Source: Sinorhizobium garamanticum
GTDB taxonomy: Bacteria > Pseudomonadota > Alphaproteobacteria > Rhizobiales > Rhizobiaceae
Reading direction: 5' to 3'
Assembly: GCF_029892065.1 (NCBI RefSeq)
Contig: NZ_CP120373.1
Location: 1,609,501-1,673,500 of the forward strand
Length of the DNA stretch: 64,000 bases
Shown here: positions 9,566 through 20,135 of the stretch, piece after piece
Layout of the letters: each line of letters opens with the position of its first letter
Position numbering within the stretch: position 1 is the first letter of the stretch
Program-made: the position numbers and the translations under genes
Notes under the pieces: model-generated
Database searches by the model: none
What the model was told of the DNA's origin: nothing
The model's input: the letters and a program-made list of their open reading frames with translations, nothing else

Positions 9566-10422
9566 CGTGCGACCTCCAGGGCCTCGGACACACGGCGGCG
9601 GGCGGCGATCAGCCCATGCTTCGGAGCGAAGATGAAGGCGAGAAGGAAGATCAGCGTCTGCAGCACGATGATGATGCCGCCGGTCGCGCCATCGAGAAAA
9701 TAGCTTGCATAGGCGCCGACAAAGCTCGTGAGCGCGCCGATCGCCACGCTGATCGTGATCAGCTTCGGAAAGCGGTCGGTGAGCAGATAAGCGGTCGCCC
9801 CGGGCGTCACGACCATGGCAACGACGAGAAAGGCGCCGACGGTCTGAAGGGCGGCGACCGTAGAGGCCGAGAGCAGCGTGAAGAACAGCACCTTCAGGAA
9901 GGTCGTGTTGATGCCGATCGAACGGGCATGGCTCTCGTCGAAGAAGGTCACCATCAGGTCTTTCCATTTCGCGAAGAGGATTGCCAGCGAAGCGACGCCG
10001 ATGATGGCGAGCTGCAGTGTGTCGGCCGGGGTGATGGCGAGGATATTGCCGAGCACGATCGTCTGGATGTTCACCGAGGTTGGCGACAGCGACACCATGA
10101 AAAGGCCGAGGCCGAAGAAGGAGGTGAAGATGAGGCCGATGATGGTGTCCTCCTTCAGCCGTGTGCGCTGGTTCAGGAACAGCATGGCGGCTGCGGCAAG
10201 CGCGCCGGAAAAGAAGGCGCCGAGCGAAAAAGGAAGCCCCAGCATGTAGGCACCGGCGACCCCGGGCACGATCGAGTGGGAAAGCGCGTCGCCGATCAGC
10301 GACCAGCCCTTGAGCATGAGATAGGCCGAGAGGAAGGCGCAGACCGCCCCGACGAGTGCGCTGACCCACATGGCGTTGAGCATGTAGCTGTAGGTGAAGG
10401 GTTCGGTGAGGGCCGCAATCAT
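9562..10422 (-). CDS. sitC: Mn/Fe ABC transporter permease SitC
   Basis: The 286-residue ABC-3 (ZnuB/MntB-like) permease has alternating hydrophobic segments and the motif '[16 protein letters not shown]' near residues 40-56. It is about as long as SitD and clearly paralogous to it. Its start overlaps the sitB stop by four bases and its stop overlaps the sitD start by four bases, so the whole operon is translationally coupled. Two different permeases in the operon is the Sit/Yfe arrangement, unlike ZnuABC with its single permease, and this supports Mn/Fe rather than Zn transport. Confidence 0.92.
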   Translation of the reverse strand: MIAALTEPFTYSYMLNAMWVSALVGAVCAFLSAYLMLKGWSLIGDALSHSIVPGVAGAYMLGLPFSLGAFFSGALAAAAMLFLNQRTRLKEDTIIGLIFTSFFGLGLFMVSLSPTSVNIQTIVLGNILAITPADTLQLAIIGVASLAILFAKWKDLMVTFFDESHARSIGINTTFLKVLFFTLLSASTVAALQTVGAFLVVAMVVTPGATAYLLTDRFPKLITISVAIGALTSFVGAYASYFLDGATGGIIIVLQTLIFLLAFIFAPKHGLIAARRRVSEALEVAR

Positions 10423-11357
10423 TTGTCGTCCGGTTCGGGCTCGGTTTCGGGCTTTGCCGGCTGCGGCACCATTTGCCCCTTCGCGCCGTACATGACGAGC
10501 GGCCGCTCGTCGTCGCTGATGACGGCAAGCTGGCGGGGATCGGCATCGTCGTGCAGGCTCTCGCCGCCGAGCACGAAATGACGCAGCACGCCGCCGAAGG
10601 CGAGTTCGAGATTGTCGCGGGTGAACGTGGTCGGCGTCGGTCCGTAGGCAAGCACAGTGTTCTTCAGGAGCACGGTGCGGTCGCAGAATTCCGGCACGCT
10701 GCCGAGATTGTGGGTGGAGACGAGCATCACCCGCCCCTCGTCGCGCAGGCCGATCAACAGGCGGATGATCGCATCCTCGGTCTTGACGTCGACGCCGGTA
10801 AAGGGCTCGTCGAGCAGGATGACGCGGCCGTCCTGCGCCAATGCCCGGGCGAGGAAAACGCGCTTCTTCTGGCCGCCGGAAAGCTCGCCGATCTGGCGTT
10901 TGCGGAAATCGCTCATGCCGACACGCGCAAGTGCGGCCTCGACCGCGTCATGATCCGCCTTCTTCGGGATCCGAAGCATGTTCATGTGGCCGTAACGGCC
11001 CATCATCACCACGTCCTCGACGAGAACCGGGAAGCTCCAGTCGACCTCCTCGGCCTGCGGCACATAGGCGACGAGATTTCTCTTCAGCGCCGCCGAGACG
11101 GAAAGGCCGAGGATCGAGATTTCGCCCTGCGCCAGCCGGACGAAACCCATGATCGCCTTGAACAGGGTCGACTTGCCGCTGCCGTTGACGCCGACGAGCC
11201 CGGTGATCGTGCCGGTCGGGATCTCGAAGGAGGCGTCGCGGAGCGCCCGGTGACCGGTGCGATAGGCCACCGTCGCGCCGCGGACACGGATGCCGCTGCC
11301 CTCGTCCGTTGATGCCGGCGGCGGCGGCGTGGCGCGCGCCTTTACCTGAAGGTTCAT
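10419..11357 (-). CDS. sitB: Mn/Fe ABC transporter ATPase SitB
   Basis: The 312-residue ATPase has Walker A 'GVNGSGKST' near residue 57, Q-loop '[10 protein letters not shown]', signature 'ELSGGQKKR', Walker B '[12 protein letters not shown]' and the switch His in 'VSTHN'. All are intact. There is an N-terminal extension of about 20 residues before the first strand and a C-terminal tail of about 40 residues rich in acidic and proline residues; both are longer than in typical family members. It energises SitC/SitD from the cytoplasm. The start overlaps sitA by four bases. Confidence 0.93.
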   Translation of the reverse strand: MNLQVKARATPPPPASTDEGSGIRVRGATVAYRTGHRALRDASFEIPTGTITGLVGVNGSGKSTLFKAIMGFVRLAQGEISILGLSVSAALKRNLVAYVPQAEEVDWSFPVLVEDVVMMGRYGHMNMLRIPKKADHDAVEAALARVGMSDFRKRQIGELSGGQKKRVFLARALAQDGRVILLDEPFTGVDVKTEDAIIRLLIGLRDEGRVMLVSTHNLGSVPEFCDRTVLLKNTVLAYGPTPTTFTRDNLELAFGGVLRHFVLGGESLHDDADPRQLAVISDDERPLVMYGAKGQMVPQPAKPETEPEPDDK

Positions 11358-12259
11358 TGCGAAAGACCTTTCGCGATCGTTTCGGAGGTAACACGAAGCA
11401 GGTCGATATAGGTCGGCACCGGACCGTCTGCCTCGCTCAAGGAGTCGACATAAAGCACGCCACCATACTTCGCACCGGTTTCCCGCGCCACCTGTTCGGC
11501 CGGATCCGGCGAGATCGTGCTCTCTGAAAAGATCACTGGAATGTTGTTGGCACGCACCGCGTCGATCACCTTGCGCACCTGCTGCGGCGTGCCCTGCTGA
11601 TCGGCATTGATCGGCCAGAGATAGAGTTCCTTCATGCCGAAGTCGCGGATCAGGTAGCTGAAGGCGCCCTCGCTCGAGACGAGCCAGCGCTTTTCCGCCG
11701 GGATCTTCTCGAGTTCGGCCCGGATCGGCGCGATGGCCGCCTCGATCTTCTGCTTATAGGCCTCGGCATTCGCCTTGTAGGTTTCGGCGTTCTGAGGGTC
11801 GAATTTCACGAAGGCGTCGCGGATGTTGTCGACATAGATCAGCGCTGCCGAGGGCGACATCCAGGCATGCGGGTTCGGCTTGCCGCTATAGGGTCCTTCC
11901 GCGATCCCCATCGGCTCGACCCCTTCGGAGACGACGACGCCCGGAATGTCGTCGAAGTTCTGGAAGAATTTTTCGAACCAGAGCTCCAGGTTCAGCCCGT
12001 TCCAGAGGATGAGTTTGGCATCGTGCGCTTTCAGGATGTCGCGTGGCGTCGGCTGGTAATTGTGGATCTCCGCGCCGGGCTTGGTGATCGATTCGACGAT
12101 TGCCGCGTCGCCCGCGACATTCCGCGCCATGTCGGCAATGACCGTAAACGTGGTGACCGCCTTGAATTTTTCCTGGGCCAGCGCTGCGCCGGGAATGAAG
12201 GAAAAGGCGGCCGCCGCCGCTGCTGCCGCCAATATCATGCGCCTCGTGCAATCGATCAT
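11354..12259 (-). CDS. sitA: Mn/Fe ABC transporter substrate-binding protein SitA
   Basis: The 301-residue protein has a Sec signal peptide (alanine-rich core at 9-20, cleavage near 'ALAQ' at 26-29) and belongs to the cluster A-I metal-binding proteins. The four ligands are visible: H66 ('IHNYQPTP'), H131 ('NPHAW'), E197 ('SSEGAF') and D272 ('YVDSLS'). The Glu at the third position and the absence of a His-rich loop favour Mn/Fe over Zn. A GGAGTG ribosome site precedes ATG 12259. It is divergent from mur with a Mur-type operator between, so transcription should be shut off when manganese is plentiful. Confidence 0.94.
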   Translation of the reverse strand: MIDCTRRMILAAAAAAAAFSFIPGAALAQEKFKAVTTFTVIADMARNVAGDAAIVESITKPGAEIHNYQPTPRDILKAHDAKLILWNGLNLELWFEKFFQNFDDIPGVVVSEGVEPMGIAEGPYSGKPNPHAWMSPSAALIYVDNIRDAFVKFDPQNAETYKANAEAYKQKIEAAIAPIRAELEKIPAEKRWLVSSEGAFSYLIRDFGMKELYLWPINADQQGTPQQVRKVIDAVRANNIPVIFSESTISPDPAEQVARETGAKYGGVLYVDSLSEADGPVPTYIDLLRVTSETIAKGLSQ

Positions 12260-12329
12260 TCATCACTCCTCAGGACCAGCCTCGATGTAATCCGGCATTA
12301 TGCGTAGGCGAATGACCTGCATAAGTCAA

Positions 12330-12350
12330 TGCAAATGAGAACCATTTGCA
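12330..12350. promoter_or_regulatory. Mur box (Mn-responsive operator) between sitA and mur
   Basis: A perfect inverted repeat lies here: arm TGCAAATG, 5-base spacer AGAAC, arm CATTTGCA. It sits 70 bases before the sitA start and 40 bases before the mur start. The half-site TGCAAAT matches the Mur-responsive sequence I recall from rhizobial sit and mnt promoters. It should bind Mn-loaded Mur and repress sitABCD, and could also autoregulate mur. No other palindrome of this quality lies in the gap. Confidence 0.85.
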
Positions 12351-12390
12351 ACTAGCTATTTTCAAACAGGTCGCCCTTGGCTAGTGTCGG

Positions 12391-12822
12391 ATGATGAGAC
12401 AAAGCAAGAATCGGATCAAGGAACTGGAAGGAATCCTGCGGGATGGCGGCGTGCGCGTTACCCGCCAACGTGCTGCAATCCTTAAGATTCTGGCCGAGGC
12501 CGAGGATCATCCCGATGCCAGCGAATTGCACCGGCGCGCGAAGGAAATCGATGCGACGGTGTCGCTTTCGACCGTTTACCGGACGCTGTCGGCGCTGGAG
12601 CAGCAGGGGGTCGTACAGCGGCATGCCTTCGAGAACGCGACCGCTCGATTCGAGACGGCGGACGCCCCGCATCACGACCATCTGATCGACATCGATACGG
12701 GTGCTGTGATCGAGTTCCGCTCGGACAAGATCGAACAATTGCAGGCGGAGATCGCCGCCGAGCTCGGTTACGACCTGGTGCGCCACCGGCTGGAGCTTTA
12801 TTGCCGGAAGCGCAAGGACTGA
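12391..12822 (+). CDS. mur: Fur-family manganese uptake regulator Mur
   Basis: The 143-residue Fur-superfamily repressor has a winged helix (about 20-80, 'VRVTRQRAAILKIL', 'STVYRTLSALE') and a metal-sensing dimerisation domain with the His cluster 'HHDHLID' at 94-100. The CxxC pairs that hold structural zinc in many Fur proteins are absent; the only cysteine is C138 near the end. This fits rhizobial Mur, which responds to manganese, as does its position divergent from sitABCD. ATG 12391 and ATG 12394 are adjacent, so the start is uncertain by one codon. Confidence 0.9.
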   Translation: MMRQSKNRIKELEGILRDGGVRVTRQRAAILKILAEAEDHPDASELHRRAKEIDATVSLSTVYRTLSALEQQGVVQRHAFENATARFETADAPHHDHLIDIDTGAVIEFRSDKIEQLQAEIAAELGYDLVRHRLELYCRKRKD

Positions 12823-12828
12823 CAGGGA

Positions 12829-13746
12829 TCACCCCTTGGCTGCGGCCGCCGCCACGCGCTGCCGCGCCGGTATGGTCATGGCGACGACGCCGGTAATAAC
12901 GCAGCAGAGGCCGATCCACGCAGTTGCCGGTAGAGTTTCGCCAAGGAACAGGACTCCGATGGCAACGCCGATCGGAACGCGTACATAGGCCTGTGCCGTC
13001 GTGCCGACGGATCCGAGCGTGTGGATCAGGCGGAAATAGATGACGAAGGCGAGTGCCGTCGAGAAGGCCGACAGGCAGACGAGCGCAATCAGCGATTCGG
13101 GCGAGGGGTTGAGCGTCCAGGGCCGATCGACGACCAGGCTCGTCGGGACGAGCAAAACCGCGCCGGCGAGAAGCGACCCCGCGGCGGGTATCATCGGATC
13201 CTGCCCCTTGAAATTCTTCCCGAAGATCGCCGCGCCCGCATAGCAAATGGTTGCAAGGACAACGGCAAGCTGCGGAACGAGCTGATCGCCGACGCCGCGA
13301 AAGGCTTCGAGCCCAATGATCAGGCTGATGCCGGTGAGCCCCGCAATGACGCCAACGAACTTGCGGGCGGTAACGGGCTCGTGCCGGGTGATCAGGGCCG
13401 TCAGAAGGAAGGCGAAGATGGGCGTGGTGGAATTGAGGATCACCGCCACACCGGCGTCGATCGTCCGCTCGGCCCAGGCGATCAGCGTGAACGGAAAGAC
13501 GCTGTTGAGGCAGGCCTGGAACAGAAAGCGCCTCAAGGTGGCGGTGTCACGCGGCAACGAAAGGCCGCGCCATCCGATCACTGCCAGAAGAATTGCGCCG
13601 GCGAGCAGGGTGCGCGCGGCAATCAGCGTCACCGGCGGAATGGTTTCAACGCCGATCTTGATGAAGGTGTAGGAGGCGCCCCAGAGGCTGGCGAGGGCGA
13701 GAAGTAACAACAGTTCGAAGGCAATATTTGTCTTGGCGGCGACCAT
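12829..13746 (-). CDS. EamA/DMT-family transporter
   Basis: The 305-residue protein has ten hydrophobic segments arranged as two EamA repeats ('LLALASLWGASYTFIKIG' first, 'GSVGTTAQAYVRVPIG' in the second). This is typical of drug/metabolite-type exporters of amino acids or nucleotide-derived compounds. The start at ATG 13746 is chosen because an AAGGA site lies 8 bases upstream; the open frame extends further but without coding character. It is convergent with mur, six bases apart, with no obvious terminator. The substrate cannot be read from the sequence. Confidence 0.85.
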   Translation of the reverse strand: MVAAKTNIAFELLLLLALASLWGASYTFIKIGVETIPPVTLIAARTLLAGAILLAVIGWRGLSLPRDTATLRRFLFQACLNSVFPFTLIAWAERTIDAGVAVILNSTTPIFAFLLTALITRHEPVTARKFVGVIAGLTGISLIIGLEAFRGVGDQLVPQLAVVLATICYAGAAIFGKNFKGQDPMIPAAGSLLAGAVLLVPTSLVVDRPWTLNPSPESLIALVCLSAFSTALAFVIYFRLIHTLGSVGTTAQAYVRVPIGVAIGVLFLGETLPATAWIGLCCVITGVVAMTIPARQRVAAAAAKG

Positions 13747-13892
13747 CGATCCAGTCCTTGAAGCGAGTTCATGCCGCTCTTCTAGCATCGTCGACAGATG
13801 GATGCTTCGATCCCGATCGAAATGTGATGCGTCTGCGGGATGCGAAAGCCGGAGCTGTTTCCAGCCCCGGCCCCCGCATCTCCAGACGTCGT

Positions 13893-13920
13893 GGTGCCGC
13901 CCGAAAATTCGGACGGCACC
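13893..13920 (-). terminator. Hairpin after glpV
   Basis: An inverted repeat follows the glpV stop: GGTGCCG and CCGAA on one arm, TTCGG and CGGCACC on the other, with one mismatch and a 2-base loop. It would form a strong RNA hairpin at the end of the glycerol operon. There is no U-run after it on the minus strand, so it may stabilise the transcript end or act with Rho rather than be a true intrinsic terminator. Confidence 0.5.
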
Positions 13921-13933
13921 TGCCTTGGGAGGC

Positions 13934-15658
13934 TTAGTTCGTCTGCCAGCTCTTGACCAGTTCGTCATAGTTGACGGTGATCGGCTTTTCCTTCTCGTTC
14001 TCGACCTTCAACTGCGGAGCGAGGTTGCCAGCCTTGACGGCTTCCGCGTTCCAGAATTCGAGGTCGTGCTCTTCCGCCAGCTTCGGGCCGATGTCGCCCT
14101 GAACGCCGGCACGCTCGAGGCGCTGCAGCACCTTTTCCTGCTCGGCGCAGAGCGAGTCCATGGCTTCCTGGGCGGTCTTTGCGCCGGAGGAAGCATCGCC
14201 GATCGCCTGCCACCAGAGCTGGGCCAGCTTCGGATAGTCAGGCACGTTCGTGCCGGTCGGCGACCACTGCAGGCGGGCCGGCGAACGGTAGAACTCGATC
14301 AGGCCGCCGAGCTTCGGTGCACGCTCGGTGAAGCTCGGATGATCGAGCGTCGACTGGCGGATGAAGGTGAGACCGACATGGCTCTTCTTCACGTCCACCG
14401 TCTTGGAGGTTACGAACTGCGCGTAGAGCCAAGCGGCCTTGGCGCGGTCGTCCGGTGTCGACTTCAGGAGCGTCCAGGAGCCGGCATCCTGATAGCCAAG
14501 CTTCATGCCGTCCTTCCAGTAGACGCCGTGTGGGCTCGGGGCAAAACGCCACTTCGGGGTGCCGTCCTCGTTGACCACCGGCAGGCCTTGCTTCACGAAG
14601 TCCGCGGTGAACGCCGTGTAGGTGAACATCTGCTGCGCGATCTCACCCTGCGACGGAACCGGACCGGATTCCGAGAAGGTCATGCCCTGGGAAGCCGCCG
14701 GAGCGTAGGCCTTCATCCAATCGAGATACTTCTGGATCGCATAGACCGAGGCCGGGCCGTTGGTGTCACCGCCGCGTGCAACGCAGGATCCGACGGGGCG
14801 CGAGTTCTCGTCGACCCTGATGCCCCACTCGTCGACCGGCTTGCCGTTCGGGATGCCCTTGTCGCCGTTGCCGGCCATCGACAGCCAAGCGTCGGTGAAG
14901 CGCCAGCCAAGCGACGGGTCCTTCTTGCCGTAGTCCATGTGGCCATAGACCTTCTTGCCGTCGATCTCGCGGCCGGTGAAGAACTCGGCGATGTCCTCAT
15001 AGGCCGACCAGTTGACCGGCACGCCGAGGTCGTAGCCGTACTTGGCCTTGAACTCTTCCTGGATCTTCGGATCGTTGAACCAGTCGTAGCGGAACCAGTA
15101 AAGGTTCGCGAACTGCTGGTCGGGAAGCTGGTAGAGCTTGCCGTCCGGGGCGGTGGTAAAGGACTTGCCGATGAAGTCGTCGATGTCGAGGTTCGGGTTG
15201 GTGACGTCCTTGCCCTCGTTCGCCATGAAGTCGGTCAGGCTGCGGGCCTGCTGGTATCGCCAATGGGTGCCGATCAGATCCGAGTCGTTGATATAGGCGT
15301 CATAGACGTTTTCGCCCGACTGCATCTGCGTCTGCAGCTTTTCGACGACGTCGCCTTCGCCGATCAGGTCGTGGGTGATCTTGATGCCGGTGATGTCGGA
15401 GAACGCCTTGGCAAGCGTCTTCGCTTCATATTCATGGGTGGTGATCGTTTCGGAGACGACCTTGATTTCCATGCCGGCAAAAGGCTTCGCCGCATCGACG
15501 AACCACTGCATTTCCGCTTCCTGGGCCGCGCGATCGAGCGACGAGAGGTCGCCGATTTCCTTATCCAGGAATGACTTTGCCTCATCCATGCCGGCATAGG
15601 CCGAGCCGGTGAGAGCCAGCAGCATTGCTGCCGTCGTCGTTAGAAGATGCCGTCGCAT
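13934..15658 (-). CDS. glpV: Glycerol ABC transporter substrate-binding protein GlpV
   Basis: This large (574-residue) extracellular solute-binding protein starts with a Sec signal peptide (cleavage near 'GSAYA', residues 18-22). It is followed by a family-1 type fold much longer than sugar-binding relatives. Strong ribosome site GGGAGGA five bases before ATG 15658. It is the last gene of an operon holding two ATPases, two permeases, a DUF2160 protein and glpD. From memory this is the glpDSTPQUV glycerol uptake operon described in Rhizobium leguminosarum. It should capture glycerol in the periplasm. The identity rests mainly on context, which is strong. Confidence 0.88.
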   Translation of the reverse strand: MRRHLLTTTAAMLLALTGSAYAGMDEAKSFLDKEIGDLSSLDRAAQEAEMQWFVDAAKPFAGMEIKVVSETITTHEYEAKTLAKAFSDITGIKITHDLIGEGDVVEKLQTQMQSGENVYDAYINDSDLIGTHWRYQQARSLTDFMANEGKDVTNPNLDIDDFIGKSFTTAPDGKLYQLPDQQFANLYWFRYDWFNDPKIQEEFKAKYGYDLGVPVNWSAYEDIAEFFTGREIDGKKVYGHMDYGKKDPSLGWRFTDAWLSMAGNGDKGIPNGKPVDEWGIRVDENSRPVGSCVARGGDTNGPASVYAIQKYLDWMKAYAPAASQGMTFSESGPVPSQGEIAQQMFTYTAFTADFVKQGLPVVNEDGTPKWRFAPSPHGVYWKDGMKLGYQDAGSWTLLKSTPDDRAKAAWLYAQFVTSKTVDVKKSHVGLTFIRQSTLDHPSFTERAPKLGGLIEFYRSPARLQWSPTGTNVPDYPKLAQLWWQAIGDASSGAKTAQEAMDSLCAEQEKVLQRLERAGVQGDIGPKLAEEHDLEFWNAEAVKAGNLAPQLKVENEKEKPITVNYDELVKSWQTN

Positions 15659-15738
15659 TAATTCCTCCCTTGGGTTTTGCGATTGCAGTTCATTGCAGTC
15701 TCGAGGGGCGCGCCGTCGATGCGCCCCTCATTCCGTTC

Positions 15739-16158
15739 TCAGACGTAGCGGAAGACGCCGATGGCATAGACCACAGAGAGCGCGACCGCCCACCAGAGGT
15801 TTGTGCCGACGAGCCCCAGCCAGCCGAGTTGAATGAAGGCGGATCCGAGCAGCGAGACGAAGAGCCGGTCGCCGCGCGTCGTTTCGAAGCGCAGGATGCC
15901 GACGCGCGGATTGCCTCCGGGCCGGGCATATTCCCAGACGGCCATCAGCGACAGAAGCGCGAAGATCGTCAGAAAGAACATGGCGGTCGGGAAGGACCAG
16001 GCCATCCAGCCGCCGGGGATCAGCGGGGCGAACCAGTCGCGCTCGCCGTCCTTGACCGGCAGGGTAGAAACGAGCAGGCCCGCAACTGCGACATAGACGA
16101 CGAGCACGGCGACAAGTGCGACGGGCCAGCGGTTCTTGCGTGTGGCGATGGCTTCCAT
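15739..16158 (-). CDS. glpU: DUF2160 small membrane protein GlpU
   Basis: The 139-residue protein has three to four hydrophobic segments (about 12-32, 50-72, 101-118 and 120-137). It matches by context and pattern the DUF2160 protein found only in this type of glycerol ABC operon. The start at 16158 is set by the overlap with the glpQ stop (TGATG); the longer open frame upstream reads through glpQ in another phase and is rejected. Its role is not known; it may be an accessory membrane part of the transporter. Confidence 0.85.
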   Translation of the reverse strand: MEAIATRKNRWPVALVAVLVVYVAVAGLLVSTLPVKDGERDWFAPLIPGGWMAWSFPTAMFFLTIFALLSLMAVWEYARPGGNPRVGILRFETTRGDRLFVSLLGSAFIQLGWLGLVGTNLWWAVALSVVYAIGVFRYV

Positions 16159-16982
16159 CAGACCCTCCCCAGGGCGAAGCCCTTGGCGATGTAGTTGCGA
16201 ACGAAATAGATGACGAGTGCGCCGGGGATAATCGTCAGCACGCCTGCGGCGGCAAGCACGCCCCAGTCGAGACCGGACGCCGAGACTGTGCGGGTCATGG
16301 TGGCGGCGATCGGCTTGGCATCGGTGGTCGTGAGCGTGCGGGCGATCAGGAGTTCGACCCAGGAGAACATGAAGCAGAAGAAGGCGGCAACGCCGATGCC
16401 GGATGCGATCAGCGGCACGAAGATTTTTACGAAGAAGCGCGGGAAGGAGTAGCCGTCGATATAGGCCGTCTCGTCGATCTCCTTCGGCACGCCGGACATG
16501 AAGCCTTCGAGAATCCAGACCGCCAGCGGCACGTTGAAGAGGCAGTGCGCGATGGCGACCGCGATATGCGTGTCGATCAGGCCGAAGGCGGAATAGAGCT
16601 GGAAGAAGGGCAGCGCGAAAACGGCTGGCGGCGCCATCCGGTTCGTCAGCAGCCAGAAGAACAGATGCTTGTCGCCGAGGAAGCGGTAGCGCGAAAAGGC
16701 GTAGGCCGCCGGCAGCGCCACGGTGACCGAGATCACCGTGTTCATCACGACATAGGTGATCGAGTTGATGTAGCCGTTGTACCAGGAGGGATCGGTGAAG
16801 ATCACCGTGTAATTGCGGAGCGTCGGATTCTGCGGCCACAGCGAAAAGGTGCTGAGGATTTCGCTTGTCTCCTTGAAGCTCATATTGACCAGCCAGTAGA
16901 TCGGCAGGAGCAGGAAGATAATGTAGATCGTCGGCACCAGCCAGGAGAGGCGTTGCGACATCGGTTGCTTTTGAGTCTTCAT
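16158..16982 (-). CDS. glpQ: Glycerol ABC transporter permease GlpQ
   Basis: The 274-residue inner-membrane permease of the MalG type has six hydrophobic segments. The EAA loop is seen as 'EIDETAYIDGYSFPRFFVKIFVPLIASG', where the cytoplasmic coupling helix contacts the ATPase. A strong ribosome site (GGGAGGGAGGA) precedes ATG 16982. It pairs with GlpP. The stop shares one base with the glpU start. Confidence 0.9.
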   Translation of the reverse strand: MKTQKQPMSQRLSWLVPTIYIIFLLLPIYWLVNMSFKETSEILSTFSLWPQNPTLRNYTVIFTDPSWYNGYINSITYVVMNTVISVTVALPAAYAFSRYRFLGDKHLFFWLLTNRMAPPAVFALPFFQLYSAFGLIDTHIAVAIAHCLFNVPLAVWILEGFMSGVPKEIDETAYIDGYSFPRFFVKIFVPLIASGIGVAAFFCFMFSWVELLIARTLTTTDAKPIAATMTRTVSASGLDWGVLAAAGVLTIIPGALVIYFVRNYIAKGFALGRV

Positions 16983-17000
16983 AATGTCCTCCCTCCCTTC

Positions 17001-17867
17001 TCAGCCTTGCGCGTCACTGGTGGTCATCACCGTGTAGAAGATCCACGAGAGCAGCAGGATGATGAGGAAGTAGATGATCGAGAGGGCCGCGGCCGGGCCG
17101 AGGTCGAACTGGCCGATCGCCATCTTGACGAGATCGATCGACAGGAAGGTCGTCGAATTGCCAGGTCCACCGCCGGTGACGACGAAAGGCTCCGTGTAGA
17201 TCATGAAACTGTCCATGAAGCGCAGCAGGAAGGCGATCAAGAGCACGCGCTTCATTTTCGGAAGCTGGATGTAGCGGAAGACGGACCAGCGCGAGGCGCC
17301 GTCGATCTTGGCCGCCTGGTAGTAGGCGTCGGGGATCGAGACGAGGCCGGCATAGCACAAGAGCACGACAAGGCTCGTCCAGTGCCAGACGTCCATAATG
17401 ATCAGCGTGACCCAGGCATCGAGCGGGTTCTGCACATAGTTGTAGTTGATGCCAAGCGATGCGAGGGTGCGTCCGAGCAGGCCGATGTCGACGCGTCCGA
17501 AGACCTGCCAGATAGTGCCGACCACGTTCCACGGAATGAGCAGCGGCAGCGCCATCAGGACGAGGCAGATCGGCACGCCGATGCCCTTCTTCGGCATGTT
17601 GAGTGCGATCACGATGCCGAGCGGAATCTCGATCGTCAGGATGATCGCCGAGAAGATCAGGTTGCGGATCAGCGCATCCCAGAAGCGGTCGGATTCGAGT
17701 GTCTCCACGAACCAGTCGGTGCCGGCCCAGAAGAACTCGTTGTTGCCGAAGGTGTCCTGCACTGAATAGTTGACGACCGTCATCAGCGGGATCACGGCGG
17801 AGAAGGCGACGAGCACCAACACCGGCAGGACCATGAACCAGGCCTTGTTGTTCCAGGTCTTTTCCAT
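17001..17867 (-). CDS. glpP: Glycerol ABC transporter permease GlpP
   Basis: The 288-residue MalF-type permease has six hydrophobic segments, starting with 'WFMVLPVLVLVAFSAVIPLM'. The EAA-type loop is 'YYQAAKIDGASRWSVFRYIQLP'. It begins three bases after the glpT stop. With GlpQ it forms the heterodimeric channel, so the transporter has two different permeases and two different ATPases. Confidence 0.9.
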   Translation of the reverse strand: MEKTWNNKAWFMVLPVLVLVAFSAVIPLMTVVNYSVQDTFGNNEFFWAGTDWFVETLESDRFWDALIRNLIFSAIILTIEIPLGIVIALNMPKKGIGVPICLVLMALPLLIPWNVVGTIWQVFGRVDIGLLGRTLASLGINYNYVQNPLDAWVTLIIMDVWHWTSLVVLLCYAGLVSIPDAYYQAAKIDGASRWSVFRYIQLPKMKRVLLIAFLLRFMDSFMIYTEPFVVTGGGPGNSTTFLSIDLVKMAIGQFDLGPAAALSIIYFLIILLLSWIFYTVMTTSDAQG

Positions 17868-17870
17868 GGG

Positions 17871-18941
<1,071 letters not shown>

Positions 18942-18962
18942 GGTTTCCTCCCAGCGCCTCCC

Positions 18963-20033
18963 TCAGGCCGTGCCGCCGATCGCGCGACCGTCCGGCCCGA
19001 AGACCATCAGGTGGCGTATATCGACAAAGACCTTAAGAACCGCGTCCGGTTCGATGTCGTGAACGCCGGGCGCGAGCATGACCCAGCGCGCGCCGGCGAA
19101 ACCGACGTGAATGAAGCTCTCCGAGCCTGCGATCTCGGAAATTGCCGTCTTGACGGTAAGCGCGTTGCCGCTGCCGTTTGGCGGATCGAAAGAAAGGTGG
19201 TGCGGCTGGAAGGCGACCGTGCAGGGACCGTCGGGAACGGCCGAAAGGTGGGCCGGGACGGTAAGCACGGGCTTCCCATCGAGCGTGAAATCCGCTCCCG
19301 TCTTCACGAGCTCGATCGTATTCAGCGGCGGATCGGCGAAGGTGCGCGCGGTGACGATGTCGACCGGGCGGCGATAGACATCGATGGTGCGGCCGAACTG
19401 GGTGATGCGGCCCTCGCTCATGGTCGCGGTATTGCCGCCGAGCAGCAAGGCCTCGGACGGCTCCGTCGTCGCATAGACGAAGATTGCGCCGGAAGCGGCG
19501 AAGATCTTGGGCAATTCCTCGCGCAGTTCCTCGCGCAGCTTGTAGTCGAGATTGGCGAGCGGTTCGTCGAGCAGCACCAGATCGGCGTTCTTGACGATCG
19601 CACGCGCAAGCGCGGTGCGCTGCTGCTGGCCGCCGGAAAGGTTCAAGGGGGTGCGGTCGAGATAGGGTGTGAGCTTCAGGAGTTCGGCCGCCTTGCGCAC
19701 TTCCCGATCGACGGTTGCGCTATCGGCGCCCTTGATGCGCATTGGCGAGGCGATGTTGTCGTAGACCGTCATCGCCGGATAGTTGATGAACTGCTGGTAG
19801 ACCATGGCGACAGAGCGTTGCTGCACCGGCAGGCCGGTGACGTCGGCGCCATCGAAGCGAAGCGAGCCGGAGGCGGGCTTGTCGAGACCGGCCATCAGCC
19901 GCATCAGCGACGTCTTGCCGGAGAGGGTGGGGCCGAGCAGCACATTGAGCGACCCCCTCTCCAGCACAAGGTCGGTCGGGTGGATATGCGTCTCCCCGCC
20001 CACGACCTTGGATATGTTCTTCATTTCAAGCAT
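18963..20033 (-). CDS. glpS: Glycerol ABC transporter ATPase GlpS, switch histidine missing
   Basis: The 356-residue MalK-type ATPase is paralogous to GlpT. Walker A 'GPTLSGKT' (34-41), signature LSGGQ (132-136) and Walker B 'LLDEP' (E157) are present. The switch position that is normally His in 'VTHD' reads 'VYATTEP', giving T190. A TOBE-like C-terminal domain follows. The gap of 102 bases from glpD contains a copy of the TTTTCGTTTT motif seen at other glp promoters, so glpS could have its own promoter or operator as well as read-through from glpD. Confidence 0.88.
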   Translation of the reverse strand: MLEMKNISKVVGGETHIHPTDLVLERGSLNVLLGPTLSGKTSLMRLMAGLDKPASGSLRFDGADVTGLPVQQRSVAMVYQQFINYPAMTVYDNIASPMRIKGADSATVDREVRKAAELLKLTPYLDRTPLNLSGGQQQRTALARAIVKNADLVLLDEPLANLDYKLREELREELPKIFAASGAIFVYATTEPSEALLLGGNTATMSEGRITQFGRTIDVYRRPVDIVTARTFADPPLNTIELVKTGADFTLDGKPVLTVPAHLSAVPDGPCTVAFQPHHLSFDPPNGSGNALTVKTAISEIAGSESFIHVGFAGARWVMLAPGVHDIEPDAVLKVFVDIRHLMVFGPDGRAIGGTA

Positions 20034-20106
20034 CGAATTCTCCGGTGTTCCACCCAGCCATCGGCAGTCTCAATTGCAGGGTATCAGAGCGGGATGAGAA
20101 AAAGGG

Positions 20107-20117
20107 TTTTCGTTTTT
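20107..20117. promoter_or_regulatory. TTTTCGTTTTT motif in the glpD-glpS gap
   Basis: The 11-base string TTTTCGTTTTT lies between glpD and glpS, 74 bases before the glpS start. The same core, or its complement AAAACGAAAA, lies upstream of glpD and twice upstream of glpR. I infer a candidate GlpR half-site at an internal promoter. The evidence is only the shared motif. Confidence 0.4.
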
Positions 20118-20135
20118 CCGCCCGCATATCGTGAT

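Noticed and set aside
8699..10651. Apparent 650-codon fusion of two permeases
   Set aside because: Only the last 288 codons read as a permease; the rest is sitC in the wrong phase. The ATGA overlap marks the true sitD start.
8699..12259. ZnuABC-type zinc transporter
   Set aside because: Two permease genes, a Glu third ligand without a His-rich loop in the binding protein, and a Mur-type regulator and operator all favour Mn/Fe (Sit).
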